From Oxalobacteraceae sp. CFBP 8761 (GTDB lineage Bacteria > Pseudomonadota > Gammaproteobacteria > Burkholderiales > Burkholderiaceae_D), in assembly GCA_014841595.1 (NCBI GenBank), contig JACYUE010000001.1:2592996-2656995 (forward strand): DNA of 64,000 bases, read 5' to 3'. Position 1 is the first letter of the stretch, and each line of letters opens with the position of its first letter. Positions 16,434-25,957 of the stretch are shown here, piece after piece. The notes below the pieces were generated by a model that was not told the origin of the DNA, made no database searches, and saw only the letters and a list, made by a program, of their open reading frames with translations. The position numbers and the translations under genes were made by a program.

Positions 16434-18201
16434 AGTGCAGCATGAGGCGGTCGATGCCTACGAAGCGCTGGTGCAGTTCCTGTACCGGGCGCCGATCGGC
16501 CTGGCCCAGACCTCGCTCGACGGCACGGTCGACATGCTCAACCCGATGGCGTCGCGGCTCCTGATGCCGCTGGCCACCGCGCAGGGCCTGGACAACCTGT
16601 TCGACGTGCTCGCGCCCGTGGCACCGCACCTGGCGTCGATGGTCGAGGCATTTCTCGAACCGTCCGGCATGATCTGCGAAGGCCTGCGCCTGCCGGTGGG
16701 CGTGCCGCACGCCGCCAGCGGCAGCCTGCAGGTACTGGCACTCAACCTGATGAAGCTCGACCCCGAACGCCTGATGGCGACCGTGGCCGACGCCACGTTC
16801 GAAGTGCAGCGCGAGCAAGAGGTGCTGTCGCGCCGCCTGCGCAACGCCGCGCGCACCGACAACCTGACCCGCATGCCCAACCGCGAAGCGGTGCGCGACG
16901 CGCTGCAGCACCTGCTGGCGCAGCCGGTGTCCGACGTCGGCTTCGCGGTGCTGACCCTGAACTGCGACCGCTTCCGCCAGCTCAACGACAGCCTGGGCCA
17001 GGCCGTCGGCGACCATCTGCTGATGCACATGGCCGACCGCCTGCGCGGCGCGCTGCGCCCGGCGCTGGGCCGTATTGAACCAGGCACGCAGGCCGGCCAG
17101 CTGGCAGCCCGCACGGGTGGAGACGAATTCGTCGTCCTGCTCGACGGCCTGCGCGGACGCGCCGACGCCGAGCGCATCGCGCTGCGCCTGCTCGACGCAC
17201 TGGCCCACCCGTATCTGGTGGATGGCCACGACATCGTCTGCGGCGCCAGCGTGGGCCTGGCCTGGAGCCAGGACGACCCGGAGATCGCACTGCGCGAGCC
17301 GGACGACGTGCTGCGCGACGCCGGCATCGCGATGGTCGAGGCCAAGCGGGCCGGCGGCAACCGCCACGTGGTATTCGCGCCAAGCATGCGCGAACGCGCT
17401 GCGCGCCGCGCCGGCATCGAAGCCGAACTGCGTCAGGCCCTGGTCGAAGAACAGCTGTTCGTCGTGTACCAGCCGGTCGTGCGCCTGCTGCCGTGCGGCG
17501 GTGTCGATTACGCCGCCGGAGTCGAGGCGCTGGTACGCTGGCGCCATCCGGTGCGCGGCATCGTGCCGCCGATCGACTTCATTGAAGTGGCCGAGGAATG
17601 CGGCCTGATCGGCATGCTGGGCGACTTCGTCCTCGAACGCGCCTGTCGCGATTTTCTCGACTGGCGCGCGCGCCTGGGCGACCGTGCCCCTGGCCTGATG
17701 GCCGTGAACCTGTCGCGCGCGCAGCTGGCGCAACCGGGCTGGATCGACGGCGTACGCCGGATCCTGCGCGACACCGGCATGCCGCCGGGCTGCCTGCAGC
17801 TGGAAGTGACCGAAAGCCTGGCCGCCCAGGACCAGGATATCCAGCAGCGCCTGCACGACCTGAAGGCGCTGGGCATCCAGCTGGCGCTCGACGACTTCGG
17901 TACCGGTTATTCATCGCTGTCGAGTTTGCACCTGCTGCCGGTGGACACGGTCAAGATCGATCGCTCGTTCGTCTGCCAGGCCGATACCAGCGCCCACCAT
18001 CGCGTGCTGATCGAAGCCACCGTCAAGGTCGCCCGCAGCCTGGGGATGACCACGGTGGCCGAGGGCATCGAAACGCAGTCTCAGCTGGACGTGGTCCGCA
18101 ATCACCTGTGCGATAAGGTACAAGGCTATTTCTACAGCAGACCGTTACCAGCCCCTGAGCTGCTGGCCTGGCTGGCTACGCACGACGCAGAAGTTCATTG
18201 A
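16423..18201 (+). CDS. PAS-GGDEF-EAL c-di-GMP signalling protein
   Basis: A 592-residue soluble protein. Its N-terminal PAS-like domain (AYEALVQFLYRAPIG, LDNLFDVLAPVAPHL) closely resembles that of the preceding cyclase, so the two share an origin. The GGDEF motif at 232-236 is intact but no RxxD site sits at the correct distance. The EAL domain has EAL at 368-370 and DDFGTGYSS at 490-498, plus the KIDRSF and AEGIET segments, so phosphodiesterase activity is expected. ATG 16423 follows AGGAGG at 16411-16416 and overlaps the upstream gene by 11 bases. A make-and-break c-di-GMP pair under one promoter is likely. Confidence 0.93.
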   Translation: MEPKVQHEAVDAYEALVQFLYRAPIGLAQTSLDGTVDMLNPMASRLLMPLATAQGLDNLFDVLAPVAPHLASMVEAFLEPSGMICEGLRLPVGVPHAASGSLQVLALNLMKLDPERLMATVADATFEVQREQEVLSRRLRNAARTDNLTRMPNREAVRDALQHLLAQPVSDVGFAVLTLNCDRFRQLNDSLGQAVGDHLLMHMADRLRGALRPALGRIEPGTQAGQLAARTGGDEFVVLLDGLRGRADAERIALRLLDALAHPYLVDGHDIVCGASVGLAWSQDDPEIALREPDDVLRDAGIAMVEAKRAGGNRHVVFAPSMRERAARRAGIEAELRQALVEEQLFVVYQPVVRLLPCGGVDYAAGVEALVRWRHPVRGIVPPIDFIEVAEECGLIGMLGDFVLERACRDFLDWRARLGDRAPGLMAVNLSRAQLAQPGWIDGVRRILRDTGMPPGCLQLEVTESLAAQDQDIQQRLHDLKALGIQLALDDFGTGYSSLSSLHLLPVDTVKIDRSFVCQADTSAHHRVLIEATVKVARSLGMTTVAEGIETQSQLDVVRNHLCDKVQGYFYSRPLPAPELLAWLATHDAEVH

Positions 18202-18341
18202 CCCCTGTACTGAGCCCTGCACTGACGCCTGCGCTGACGTGCGCTGGGCGTGTCGTCCTACAAGAATGAACTCTCCGTTCCTATTCGTGTGAACCCGCGG
18301 TTGCTTGATGATAAAACAACTTAATCATCACGGAGACAACC

Positions 18342-18602
18342 ATGACACGCACCCTCGGAACCGCACTGATCGCAGGCATGATGGCTTTTGGCCTGGCAGC
18401 ATGCGATACGCCAAGCAAGACGACCGACAGCATGTCGGGCTCGAGCAGCACGATGTCGACCACCGGCTCGGTGCAGACCCCAAGCACCACCGCAGGTCAG
18501 GGTAGCTGGAATTCGGGCGCCACCGGTGCTACCGGCGTGAACAGCGCCTCGGGCACCACCAGCAACAACGAGCCAGTCACCAACTCGGCCACCGGCCGCT
18601 GA
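18342..18602 (+). CDS. small Ser/Thr-rich lipoprotein
   Basis: An 86-residue protein with a lipoprotein signal peptide ending LAAC (Cys about residue 21). The rest is a low-complexity Ser, Thr, Gly and Asn stretch with few charges, likely disordered. A CGGAGAC ribosome site precedes ATG 18342. It is a sister of the gene at 18722 in size, signal peptide and composition. No function is recognised; a surface or outer-membrane-tethered role is inferred. Confidence 0.75.
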   Translation: MTRTLGTALIAGMMAFGLAACDTPSKTTDSMSGSSSTMSTTGSVQTPSTTAGQGSWNSGATGATGVNSASGTTSNNEPVTNSATGR

Positions 18603-18721
18603 TCCAGAAGAAGCAGCAGAAGCACGAACCCACAGCGGCACACCGTGCGCGTGGGTAGTCAGTCGGTCACCCGCGGGTGGCCGCACCTGACCACGTCATT
18701 CCACTCTCAAGGAGCAACGCG

Positions 18722-18991
18722 ATGAAAACTCTTCACACTGCACTCATTGGCGGCATCATGGCTCTCGCACTGGCCGGTTGCAATACCACCGACACCATGG
18801 GCACCAGCAGCAGCGGTTCATCCTCGATGGGCACCACGGCTGCCGGCTCGACCGGCAACGCGACGGTCGATGCACAAATGGGCATCACCCCAACCGATGG
18901 CACCAATGGCGGTGCGCCAATGGCCACTGGCACTGCCAACACGCCAACCAACACTGGTCACACAACGACCAGCTCGGACACCAGGAAGTAA
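18722..18991 (+). CDS. small Ser/Thr/Gly-rich lipoprotein, paralogue of the preceding gene
   Basis: An 89-residue protein; the signal peptide MKTLHTALIGGIMALALAGC ends in a lipobox with the Cys about residue 20. The mature part is Ser, Thr, Gly and Asn rich, like the gene at 18342, with DTM(G/S) and SSSMGTT-like segments shared. AAGGAG precedes the ATG by about 8 bases. It is separated from its sister by 119 bases. Function unknown. Confidence 0.75.
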   Translation: MKTLHTALIGGIMALALAGCNTTDTMGTSSSGSSSMGTTAAGSTGNATVDAQMGITPTDGTNGGAPMATGTANTPTNTGHTTTSSDTRK

Positions 18992-19081
18992 TTTCATTCA
19001 CGCATGGCCGGGTCGCCGGTCGTGTATCGGGCTGGCGCGGTAGAATCGCTCCATGCCCACACCTTTCCCGATGTCCTCCCC

Positions 19082-20089
19082 ATGAAGCGCTGGCTCGCTC
19101 GCCTGTTTGGTGCCGCGCCCGCAGGGCCTGTGGCCCATCCTCCCGCCCCGCCTACCTTGCCGCCGTCCGATGCGGCAATCACGCCACTCGCCGACGATTC
19201 GACTGCACTCGATCTGGATCTCGCCTTTTTTCACTGGTTGGCCGGTCCACACGTGACGGGCGCAGCAGGCGACGAAACCCTGGTGCTCGACGAACTGGCG
19301 CGGCTCGTACGCGATCCGCACACCGCAAGCACCCTCGTCCCGCGCGTCCCGGCCGTGATCCCGCAAGTGCTGCGCAGCCTGCGGAGTGATTCCGCCTCGT
19401 CGGCTGACCTTGCACGCCAGGTGGCGCAGGATACCGTCCTGGTTGCGGAAGTCATCCGCGAAGTCAACAGCCCTTATTACCAGCCCGGCACGCCGGTGCG
19501 TAATCTGGAGGGTGCGTTGCTGCTGCTTGGCCAGAACGGCTTGCGCATGCTGCTGGCGCGCGTTGCGTTTCGCCGGATTATCAGCCTGCAGACCAGCCGC
19601 CTGGCACGCCTCGTCGCACCGCAATTGTGGAACCAGTCCGAGAAATGCGCGCAGGCGGCGAGCCTGCTGGCACCTGGCCATGGCGCCGATCCGTTCGAAG
19701 CTTACCTGGCAGGGCTGATGCACAATGTCGGCCTGGTCGTCGCCCTGCGCGTGATCGATGGCCTGCTGCCGGCCGGCGGCCTGCCCGACAGCGATGCTTT
19801 CGGCCTGCGTCTGGTGCACGCCGCGCGCCTGATCTCGGCCGGGATTGCTGGCCAGTGGGAACTGCCACCGGCCATCGGCCACGCCATCGCGCATCTGGGC
19901 GATGCCGCGACCGTGTCCACCAGTCTGCCCGCCGCGCTGGGCGAGGCCGACCGCCTGGCCAAGCTGCACATGCTGGCCGGGGGCGGCCAGCCGGCATTCG
20001 TGGCCGCCGTGGCTGCCTTGCCTGAGGACCTGCGGCAGGTCTACGACACCTTCAACGACACCGACAACGCCGACCAGCAGGACGCCTGA
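19082..20089 (+). CDS. HDOD-domain signalling protein
   Basis: A 335-residue cytoplasmic protein. Residues about 95-290 match the HDOD domain: a LVPRVPAVIPQVLRSL opening, IREVNSPYY, NLEGALLLLGQNGLRMLLA and AGLMHNVG segments. HDOD proteins are non-catalytic relatives of HD-GYP phosphodiesterases that act in regulation, often of motility, type IV pili or stress. The N-terminal 60 residues are Pro/Ala-rich linker. The start is ATG 19082 (MKRWLARLF). Its stop abuts the next start (TGAATG), so it is coupled to the 5'-nucleotidase gene. Confidence 0.85.
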   Translation: MKRWLARLFGAAPAGPVAHPPAPPTLPPSDAAITPLADDSTALDLDLAFFHWLAGPHVTGAAGDETLVLDELARLVRDPHTASTLVPRVPAVIPQVLRSLRSDSASSADLARQVAQDTVLVAEVIREVNSPYYQPGTPVRNLEGALLLLGQNGLRMLLARVAFRRIISLQTSRLARLVAPQLWNQSEKCAQAASLLAPGHGADPFEAYLAGLMHNVGLVVALRVIDGLLPAGGLPDSDAFGLRLVHAARLISAGIAGQWELPPAIGHAIAHLGDAATVSTSLPAALGEADRLAKLHMLAGGGQPAFVAAVAALPEDLRQVYDTFNDTDNADQQDA

Positions 20090-21037
20090 ATGCCCTTTCC
20101 CATCGAAGAAAAACTCGTGATCGGCGTTGCCTCCAGCGCGCTGTTCGACCTGTCCGACTCGCACCAGGTCTATCTGGACGAAGGGCCGGAAGCCTACCGC
20201 AACCACCAGGCGTGCCAGCGCGACGTGATCCTGGCGCGCGGGGTCGCGTTCCCGTTCATCCGGCGCTTCCTGAGCATCAACCGGTGCTTTCCGCAGCAGG
20301 CGCCCGTCGAAGTGGTGCTGTTCTCGCGCAATTCGCCAGAAACGGGTCTGCGCGTGATGCGTTCGATCGCCCACTATGGGCTGGACATTTCGCGCGCCGT
20401 GTTCATGAGCGGCAAATCGCCCTACCCGTATCTGCCGGCATTCAACACGGCCCTGTTCCTGTCCGCGAACGAAGAGGACGTCAAGAGCGCCATTGCCGTC
20501 GATTACCCCGCTGGTCTGGTGCTGCCATCGGCGATCGCCGACGAGGAAGACGACATCGAGCTGCGGGTGGCGTTCGACTTCGACGGCGTCATCGCCGACG
20601 ATGAGTCCGAAACGGTCTACAAGCGCAACAACGACCTGGGCGAATTCCACGCCCACGAAACCCTGCACATGGCGCGCCCGCACCAACCTGGCCCACTGGC
20701 CGGCATGTTTCGAAAGCTGGCCATGCTGCAGCAGCTCGAGCACGATGCCCAGCAGGCCGACCCGGACTACCGCCGCATCGTGCGTATCGCCATCATCACG
20801 GCGCGCAGTGCCCCGGCGCACGAGCGCGTCGTCACGACGCTGGGCAGCTGGGGCGTCTCGGCCGACGAGACGTTTTTCCTGGGCGGGATGGACAAGGCGC
20901 GCGTGCTGTCGGTGTTCAAGCCGCACATCTTTTTTGATGACCAGCTCACGCATCTCAAATCCGGCCCGGGCGGCAGGATCCCGATGGTGCACGTGCCGTT
21001 TGGCGTCGCGAACCGGCGCGTTGTTGAGGGTTCCTAG
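20090..21037 (+). CDS. 5'-nucleotidase (PF06189-type, cytosolic nucleotidase-like)
   Basis: A 315-residue soluble protein. It shows the 5-nucleotidase family features: an N-terminal YRxHQ segment (AYRNHQACQ), LFSRNSPETGLRVM, MSGKSPYPYLPAFN, then VAFDFDGVIADD (HAD-like nucleophile region) and HIFFDDQ near the end. It is expected to dephosphorylate nucleoside monophosphates. It begins immediately after the HDOD gene stop and overlaps the convergent SGNH hydrolase gene by 4 bases at its 3' end. Confidence 0.88.
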   Translation: MPFPIEEKLVIGVASSALFDLSDSHQVYLDEGPEAYRNHQACQRDVILARGVAFPFIRRFLSINRCFPQQAPVEVVLFSRNSPETGLRVMRSIAHYGLDISRAVFMSGKSPYPYLPAFNTALFLSANEEDVKSAIAVDYPAGLVLPSAIADEEDDIELRVAFDFDGVIADDESETVYKRNNDLGEFHAHETLHMARPHQPGPLAGMFRKLAMLQQLEHDAQQADPDYRRIVRIAIITARSAPAHERVVTTLGSWGVSADETFFLGGMDKARVLSVFKPHIFFDDQLTHLKSGPGGRIPMVHVPFGVANRRVVEGS

Positions 21038-22353
21038 AGCCGCGACAGCGCCATCAGGCGGTCGAGTTCAGGCTGCATCGCCTTCGCCCAGATCGCGTAG
21101 CCTGCTTCGTTCGGATGCAGCAAGTCGGGCATGATGGTTTTGCTCAAGGTGCCGTCCGGCGTGAGGAAGGCGCGGTTCACGTCCAGGAACACGATGCGAT
21201 TGCCATCGGCCAGTGATGGCAATTGCGCATTGATCGACTCGTTGATGCGCCGGAGCGGGCTCTCGGGCGTCGCGTCGCGCGGGAAGATCGCCACCAACAG
21301 GATGCGCGTGCGCGGCAGCCGTTGGCGAAGCTCGTCGAGATTGCGGCGGATGCCCGCCACGGTATTGGCCGGGAAATCGCCGCGCAGTCCCGTGTTGTTG
21401 GTGCCGATCATCAGCACCGCCACCTTCGGATCGAGCCCGTCGACGGCGCCATTCTGCAATCGCCACAAGACGTTTTCGGTGCGATCGCCCCCAAAACCGA
21501 GGTCCAGCGCATCGTAGCGCGCATAGTGCGTCTGCCAGATCGGCATCCCTTCCTTCTCCCAGCCCTGTGTGATCGAGTCGCCGATGAAGACCAGTTGCGG
21601 GCTGCGCGCTGCTCGCACCATCTGCTGCGCCTCGTCCAGTTTCTGGCGATGGCGGGGCAGCCACCAGTCGATCGACCAGGCTTCGTCGAGTTTGGCGGGC
21701 GTGACGGCGACCGTGCGCCAATCTGCGCATGCCATATTCGGCGTGCCGCCCGGTGCGATGGCCACATTGGCGATGCTGACCTGGCCGCTACCGGTGCCTT
21801 CCAGCGCAAACGGCCGGGCCACCTGCGAGAAATCGTCGCCATCGCGCGCGAAGCACGACAGTGCGAGTACGACACGCTGCCAGCCCTTGCCCTGGGCGGC
21901 GCGCCCCGGCAGCACGTACGGCACCTGGCGCTCGCACGACGGACCGCACCCGACCTTGACCATGAGGCCACCGGCGTCGAGCGCATCGACCTTCAGGTCG
22001 AACGCCAGCGTGCCGCGCGCGATAAATGGCCGCAGGTCCTGCGGGGCCGTCTGCAAGGCCACGCCGCTTTTCCAGATCTTGCGCCATTGCAGCGTGAGCG
22101 CGGCGCCGCCGTCGGTCCGCTTGCTGCGCGCGAGTTCGATGGCGCTGTCGTTGAAAGTCGTGCGCAGCGCGGCGTCGGCGGTGACCATCTCGCCTTCCAG
22201 CGGGTGCGTGGTATCGGGCGCCAGCGCCACGATCTCGACACCGGGTCGCGGCGCATCGCCCAGCAGGACTACCGGCGCTGGCGGCGCCGCGCCGACTGCT
22301 GCACTCAGCAGGCATGAAACAATCAGGGGCAAGGCAGCAAAGGCTGGGCGCAT
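21034..22353 (-). CDS. exported SGNH/GDSL hydrolase with N-terminal ExoP-type domain
   Basis: A 439-residue protein with a signal peptide (cleavage about residue 22). Residues about 45-210 resemble the galactose-binding-like C-terminal domain of ExoP-type glucosidases (WRKIWKSGVAL, TLAFDLKVD, CGPSCERQVPY). Residues about 245-435 form an SGNH hydrolase: FIGDSITQGW (Ser in GDS), FGGDRTENVLW, MIGTNNTG (Asn block) and DLLHPNEAGY (Asp-x-x-His). It is probably a secreted carbohydrate esterase, the front domain binding glycan. The pairing of domains is inferred from motifs. Confidence 0.82.
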   Translation of the reverse strand: MRPAFAALPLIVSCLLSAAVGAAPPAPVVLLGDAPRPGVEIVALAPDTTHPLEGEMVTADAALRTTFNDSAIELARSKRTDGGAALTLQWRKIWKSGVALQTAPQDLRPFIARGTLAFDLKVDALDAGGLMVKVGCGPSCERQVPYVLPGRAAQGKGWQRVVLALSCFARDGDDFSQVARPFALEGTGSGQVSIANVAIAPGGTPNMACADWRTVAVTPAKLDEAWSIDWWLPRHRQKLDEAQQMVRAARSPQLVFIGDSITQGWEKEGMPIWQTHYARYDALDLGFGGDRTENVLWRLQNGAVDGLDPKVAVLMIGTNNTGLRGDFPANTVAGIRRNLDELRQRLPRTRILLVAIFPRDATPESPLRRINESINAQLPSLADGNRIVFLDVNRAFLTPDGTLSKTIMPDLLHPNEAGYAIWAKAMQPELDRLMALSRL

Positions 22354-22455
22354 CGTGTCTCCGTCATTTTTATGTTAGCGCAATCATGCCCGTGATCCGG
22401 CGTCAGGACAAGCTGTCGATCTCCACTCGGCGCGGCGGGTAAGCACGCGTTCGAC

Positions 22456-22461
22456 TATAAT
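22456..22461 (+). promoter_or_regulatory. -10-like TATAAT upstream of mfd
   Basis: TATAAT in the context GACTATAATTGG lies 50 bases before the mfd start, the same spacing range as for prfB, ponA and bamD. No -35 consensus is evident. Confidence 0.4.
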
Positions 22462-22510
22462 TGGCCACCACTTTCCAGCGCATTTTTCACGGATATCTCA
22501 AGCACGCGGC

Positions 22511-25500
22511 ATGCCTTTCGACCTCGAGAAACACCTCCCCAAAGCAGGCCATCGTTTCGTCCTGCCGCTCCTTCACGGTTCGTCCGACGCCTACGCGCTG
22601 GCGGTTGCCGCCCTTGCTCTCAAGGCCCAGGGCCAGATGCTCACCGTCGTCGTGGCCAATGCCAGCGACGGCCAGCGGCTGCTCGATGAAATCCCGTGGT
22701 TCGCCGATGGCAAGCTGGCCTGCCACCTGCTGCCGGACTGGGAAACGCTGCCGTACGATGCGTTCTCGCCGCACCAGGACCTGGTGTCCGAACGCCTGGC
22801 CACGCTGCACGAAATCCGCAATGGCCAGTGCGACGTGCTGATGGTGCCGGCGACCACGGCGCTGGTGCGCCTGGCGCCGCCGTCGTTCCTGGCGGCCTAC
22901 ACGTTCTTCTTCCGCCAGGGCGAGCGCCTCGACGAAGCACGCCTCAAGGCGCAGCTGACGCTGGCCGGTTATACGCACGTGTCGCAGGTGATGTCGCCGG
23001 GCGAGTACTCGGTGCGCGGCGGCCTGATCGACCTGTTCCCGATGGGCTCCGCCCTGCCCTACCGGCTTGACCTGTTTGGCGACGAGATCGAATCGATCCG
23101 CACGTTCGATGCCGATACCCAGCGCTCGTTGTACCCGGTACGCGAAGTGCGCCTGCTGCCAGGCCGCGAATTCCCGATGGACGAAGCGGCAAGAACCGGC
23201 TTTCGCGGCCGCTGGCGCGAGCGCTTCGAGGGCGACCCGTCACGCTCGCCAATTTATCGCGACATCGGCAACGGCATCGCCGCGGCGGGTATCGAGTACT
23301 ACCTGCCGCTGTTCTTCGACACCACGTCGACGCTGCTGGATTACCTGCCCGACGGCGCGTCGCTGGCACTGGTCGGCGATATCGAGGGCGCCATCAACCG
23401 CTTTTGGATGGACACCGAGTCGCGCTACCGCTTCCTGAAAAGCGACCGTGAGCGACCGATCCTGGAGCCGACCGAACTGTTCCTGAGCGCCGAGCAGTTC
23501 TTCACCTGTATCAAGCCGCATGGCCGCTGGAACATCGCGCGCGATCCGCTGGCACCGGCCTCCGAACTGTCGGCGCCGATTCCCGACGTCGCCGTCAACC
23601 GCCGCCTCGACGATCCGCTGGCCAGCCTTCGCACGTACCTGGAGCGCAGCGACACGCGCGTGATGATCTGCGCCGATTCGGCCGGCCGGCGCGAAACGCT
23701 GCAGCAGTACTTCAGCGAATACCGGCTCGATCTGGTACCGGTCGAAGGCTTCGAGGGCTTCCGCGCCAGCGACGCCCGCCTGGCGCTGGGCGTGGCGCCA
23801 CTGCAGGCCGGGTTCGAGCTGCTCGATGCGGGCGCCGGCCACCTGGTGTTCATCACCGAGACCGAGCTGTATGCCGGTTCGGGCCGGCGCGCCGGCAAGA
23901 AGAAGCAGGAAGCGACCAGCCAGGTCGAGTCGATGGTACGCGACTTGTCCGAGCTCAAGATCGGCGACCCGGTCGTGCACATCAACCACGGCATCGGGCG
24001 CTACATGGGCCTGACCAGCATGGACCTGGGCGAAGGCGAGACCGAATTCCTGCACCTGGAATACGCGAAAGACACGAAGCTGTACGTGCCGGTGTCGCAG
24101 CTGCACGTGATCGCGCGCTACTCGGGCACGGCGGCCGAAGACGCGCCGCTGCACTCGCTCGGCTCGGGCCAGTGGGAAAAGGCCAAGCGCAAGGCCGCCG
24201 AGCAGGTGCGCGACACCGCCGCCGAACTCCTGAACCTGTACGCGCGCCGCGCGCTGCGCCAGGGCCATGCGTTCGAGTATTCGAATGTCGACTACGAAAA
24301 CTTCTCGCAGAGCTTCGGCTTCGAAGAGACGCCCGACCAGGCTGAGGCGATCCACAACGTCATCAAGGACATGACGTCGGGCCGCCCGATGGACCGCCTG
24401 GTGTGCGGCGACGTCGGCTTCGGCAAGACCGAGGTCGCGCTGCGCGCCGCCTTCATCGCCGTCATGGGTGGCAAGCAGGTCGCGATTCTGGCACCGACGA
24501 CACTGCTGGCCGAGCAGCATGCACAGACCTTCGCCGACCGCTTTGCCGACTGGCCTGTGAAGATCGCCGAGCTGTCGCGCTTTCGCACCGGCAAGGAGAT
24601 CAACAACGCGATCAAGGGCATGGCCGACGGCACGCTCGACATCGTCATCGGCACCCACAAGCTGCTCTCGCCCGACGTGAAGTTCACACGTCTGGGCCTG
24701 GTGATCATCGACGAAGAACACCGCTTTGGCGTGCGCCAGAAAGAAGCGCTGAAATCGCTGCGCGCCGAAGTCGACGTGCTGACGCTGACCGCCACGCCGA
24801 TCCCACGCACGCTAGGCATGGCGCTGGAAGGCCTGCGCGACTTTTCGATCATCGCCACCGCGCCGCAAAAGCGCTTGGCGATCAAAACCTTCGTACGGAG
24901 CGAAGACGGCTCGATCATCCGCGAGGCCTGCCTGCGTGAACTCAAGCGCGGCGGCCAGATCTACTTCCTGCACAACGAAGTGGACACCATCGAGAACCGC
25001 CGCGCGATGCTGCAGGAGCTGCTGCCCGAGGCCCGCATCGGCGTGGCCCACGGCCAGATGCACGAGCGCGACCTGGAAAAAGTCATGCGCGACTTCGTGG
25101 CGCAGCGCTTCAACATCCTGCTGTGCACGACCATCATCGAGACCGGCATCGACGTGCCCACCGCGAACACGATCATCATGCACCGCGCCGACAAGTTCGG
25201 CCTGGCGCAGCTGCACCAGCTGCGCGGGCGCGTGGGCCGCTCGCACCACCAGGCATATGCGTACCTCCTGGTGAGCGACGTGCAGAACCTGACCAAGCAA
25301 TCGCAGCGCCGCCTGGACGCCATCCAGCAGATGGAAGAACTGGGCAGCGGCTTTTACCTGGCGATGCACGACCTGGAAATCCGGGGCGCGGGCGAAGTAC
25401 TGGGCGAGAACCAGTCCGGCGAGATGCTGGAGATCGGCTTCCAGCTGTATTCGGACATGCTCAACGAGGCGGTGCGCTCGCTCAAGGCCGGCAAGGAACC

Positions 25501-25957
25501 CGACCTGGCTGCACCGCTGTCGTCGACCACCGAGATCAATCTGCACGTGCCCGCCCTGCTCCCGGCCGACTACTGCGGCGACGTGCACGAGCGCCTGTCG
25601 ATCTACAAGCGCCTGGCCAACTGCGAAAGCGCGGACCGTATCGACAGCATGCAAGAGGAGCTGATCGACCGCTTCGGCAAGCTGCCCGAGCCCGTGAAGG
25701 CGCTGGTCGAGACGCACCGGTTGCGCATCGCCGCCAAGGCCGTGGGCATCGTCAAGATCGACGCCCACGGCGAAGCGGCCAGTCTGCAGTTCATGGAAAA
25801 GCCGCCGATCGATCCAATCAGGATCATCACGCTGATCCAGAAGAACCGCCACGTCAAGCTGGCCGGCCAGGACAAGCTGCGCATCACGGCCAGCATGCCT
25901 GACCTGTCGGCGCGCGTGAACCAGATCAAACAGACCATCAAACAACTACTCGCATGA
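22511..25957 (+). CDS. mfd: transcription-repair coupling factor
   Basis: A 1148-residue ATP-dependent DNA translocase that removes stalled RNA polymerase and recruits UvrA. Order of domains: UvrB-homology region (about 1-330), RNA-polymerase interaction domain (VVHINHGIGRYMG onward, about 485-560), RecG-like helicase with Walker A GDVGFGKTE and DEEH box, and the helicase C part (TTIIETGIDVP, LHQLRGRVGRS). The TRCF C-terminal domain closes the protein. The length is standard. The last four bases overlap the serB start (ATGA). Confidence 0.98.
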   Translation: MPFDLEKHLPKAGHRFVLPLLHGSSDAYALAVAALALKAQGQMLTVVVANASDGQRLLDEIPWFADGKLACHLLPDWETLPYDAFSPHQDLVSERLATLHEIRNGQCDVLMVPATTALVRLAPPSFLAAYTFFFRQGERLDEARLKAQLTLAGYTHVSQVMSPGEYSVRGGLIDLFPMGSALPYRLDLFGDEIESIRTFDADTQRSLYPVREVRLLPGREFPMDEAARTGFRGRWRERFEGDPSRSPIYRDIGNGIAAAGIEYYLPLFFDTTSTLLDYLPDGASLALVGDIEGAINRFWMDTESRYRFLKSDRERPILEPTELFLSAEQFFTCIKPHGRWNIARDPLAPASELSAPIPDVAVNRRLDDPLASLRTYLERSDTRVMICADSAGRRETLQQYFSEYRLDLVPVEGFEGFRASDARLALGVAPLQAGFELLDAGAGHLVFITETELYAGSGRRAGKKKQEATSQVESMVRDLSELKIGDPVVHINHGIGRYMGLTSMDLGEGETEFLHLEYAKDTKLYVPVSQLHVIARYSGTAAEDAPLHSLGSGQWEKAKRKAAEQVRDTAAELLNLYARRALRQGHAFEYSNVDYENFSQSFGFEETPDQAEAIHNVIKDMTSGRPMDRLVCGDVGFGKTEVALRAAFIAVMGGKQVAILAPTTLLAEQHAQTFADRFADWPVKIAELSRFRTGKEINNAIKGMADGTLDIVIGTHKLLSPDVKFTRLGLVIIDEEHRFGVRQKEALKSLRAEVDVLTLTATPIPRTLGMALEGLRDFSIIATAPQKRLAIKTFVRSEDGSIIREACLRELKRGGQIYFLHNEVDTIENRRAMLQELLPEARIGVAHGQMHERDLEKVMRDFVAQRFNILLCTTIIETGIDVPTANTIIMHRADKFGLAQLHQLRGRVGRSHHQAYAYLLVSDVQNLTKQSQRRLDAIQQMEELGSGFYLAMHDLEIRGAGEVLGENQSGEMLEIGFQLYSDMLNEAVRSLKAGKEPDLAAPLSSTTEINLHVPALLPADYCGDVHERLSIYKRLANCESADRIDSMQEELIDRFGKLPEPVKALVETHRLRIAAKAVGIVKIDAHGEAASLQFMEKPPIDPIRIITLIQKNRHVKLAGQDKLRITASMPDLSARVNQIKQTIKQLLA

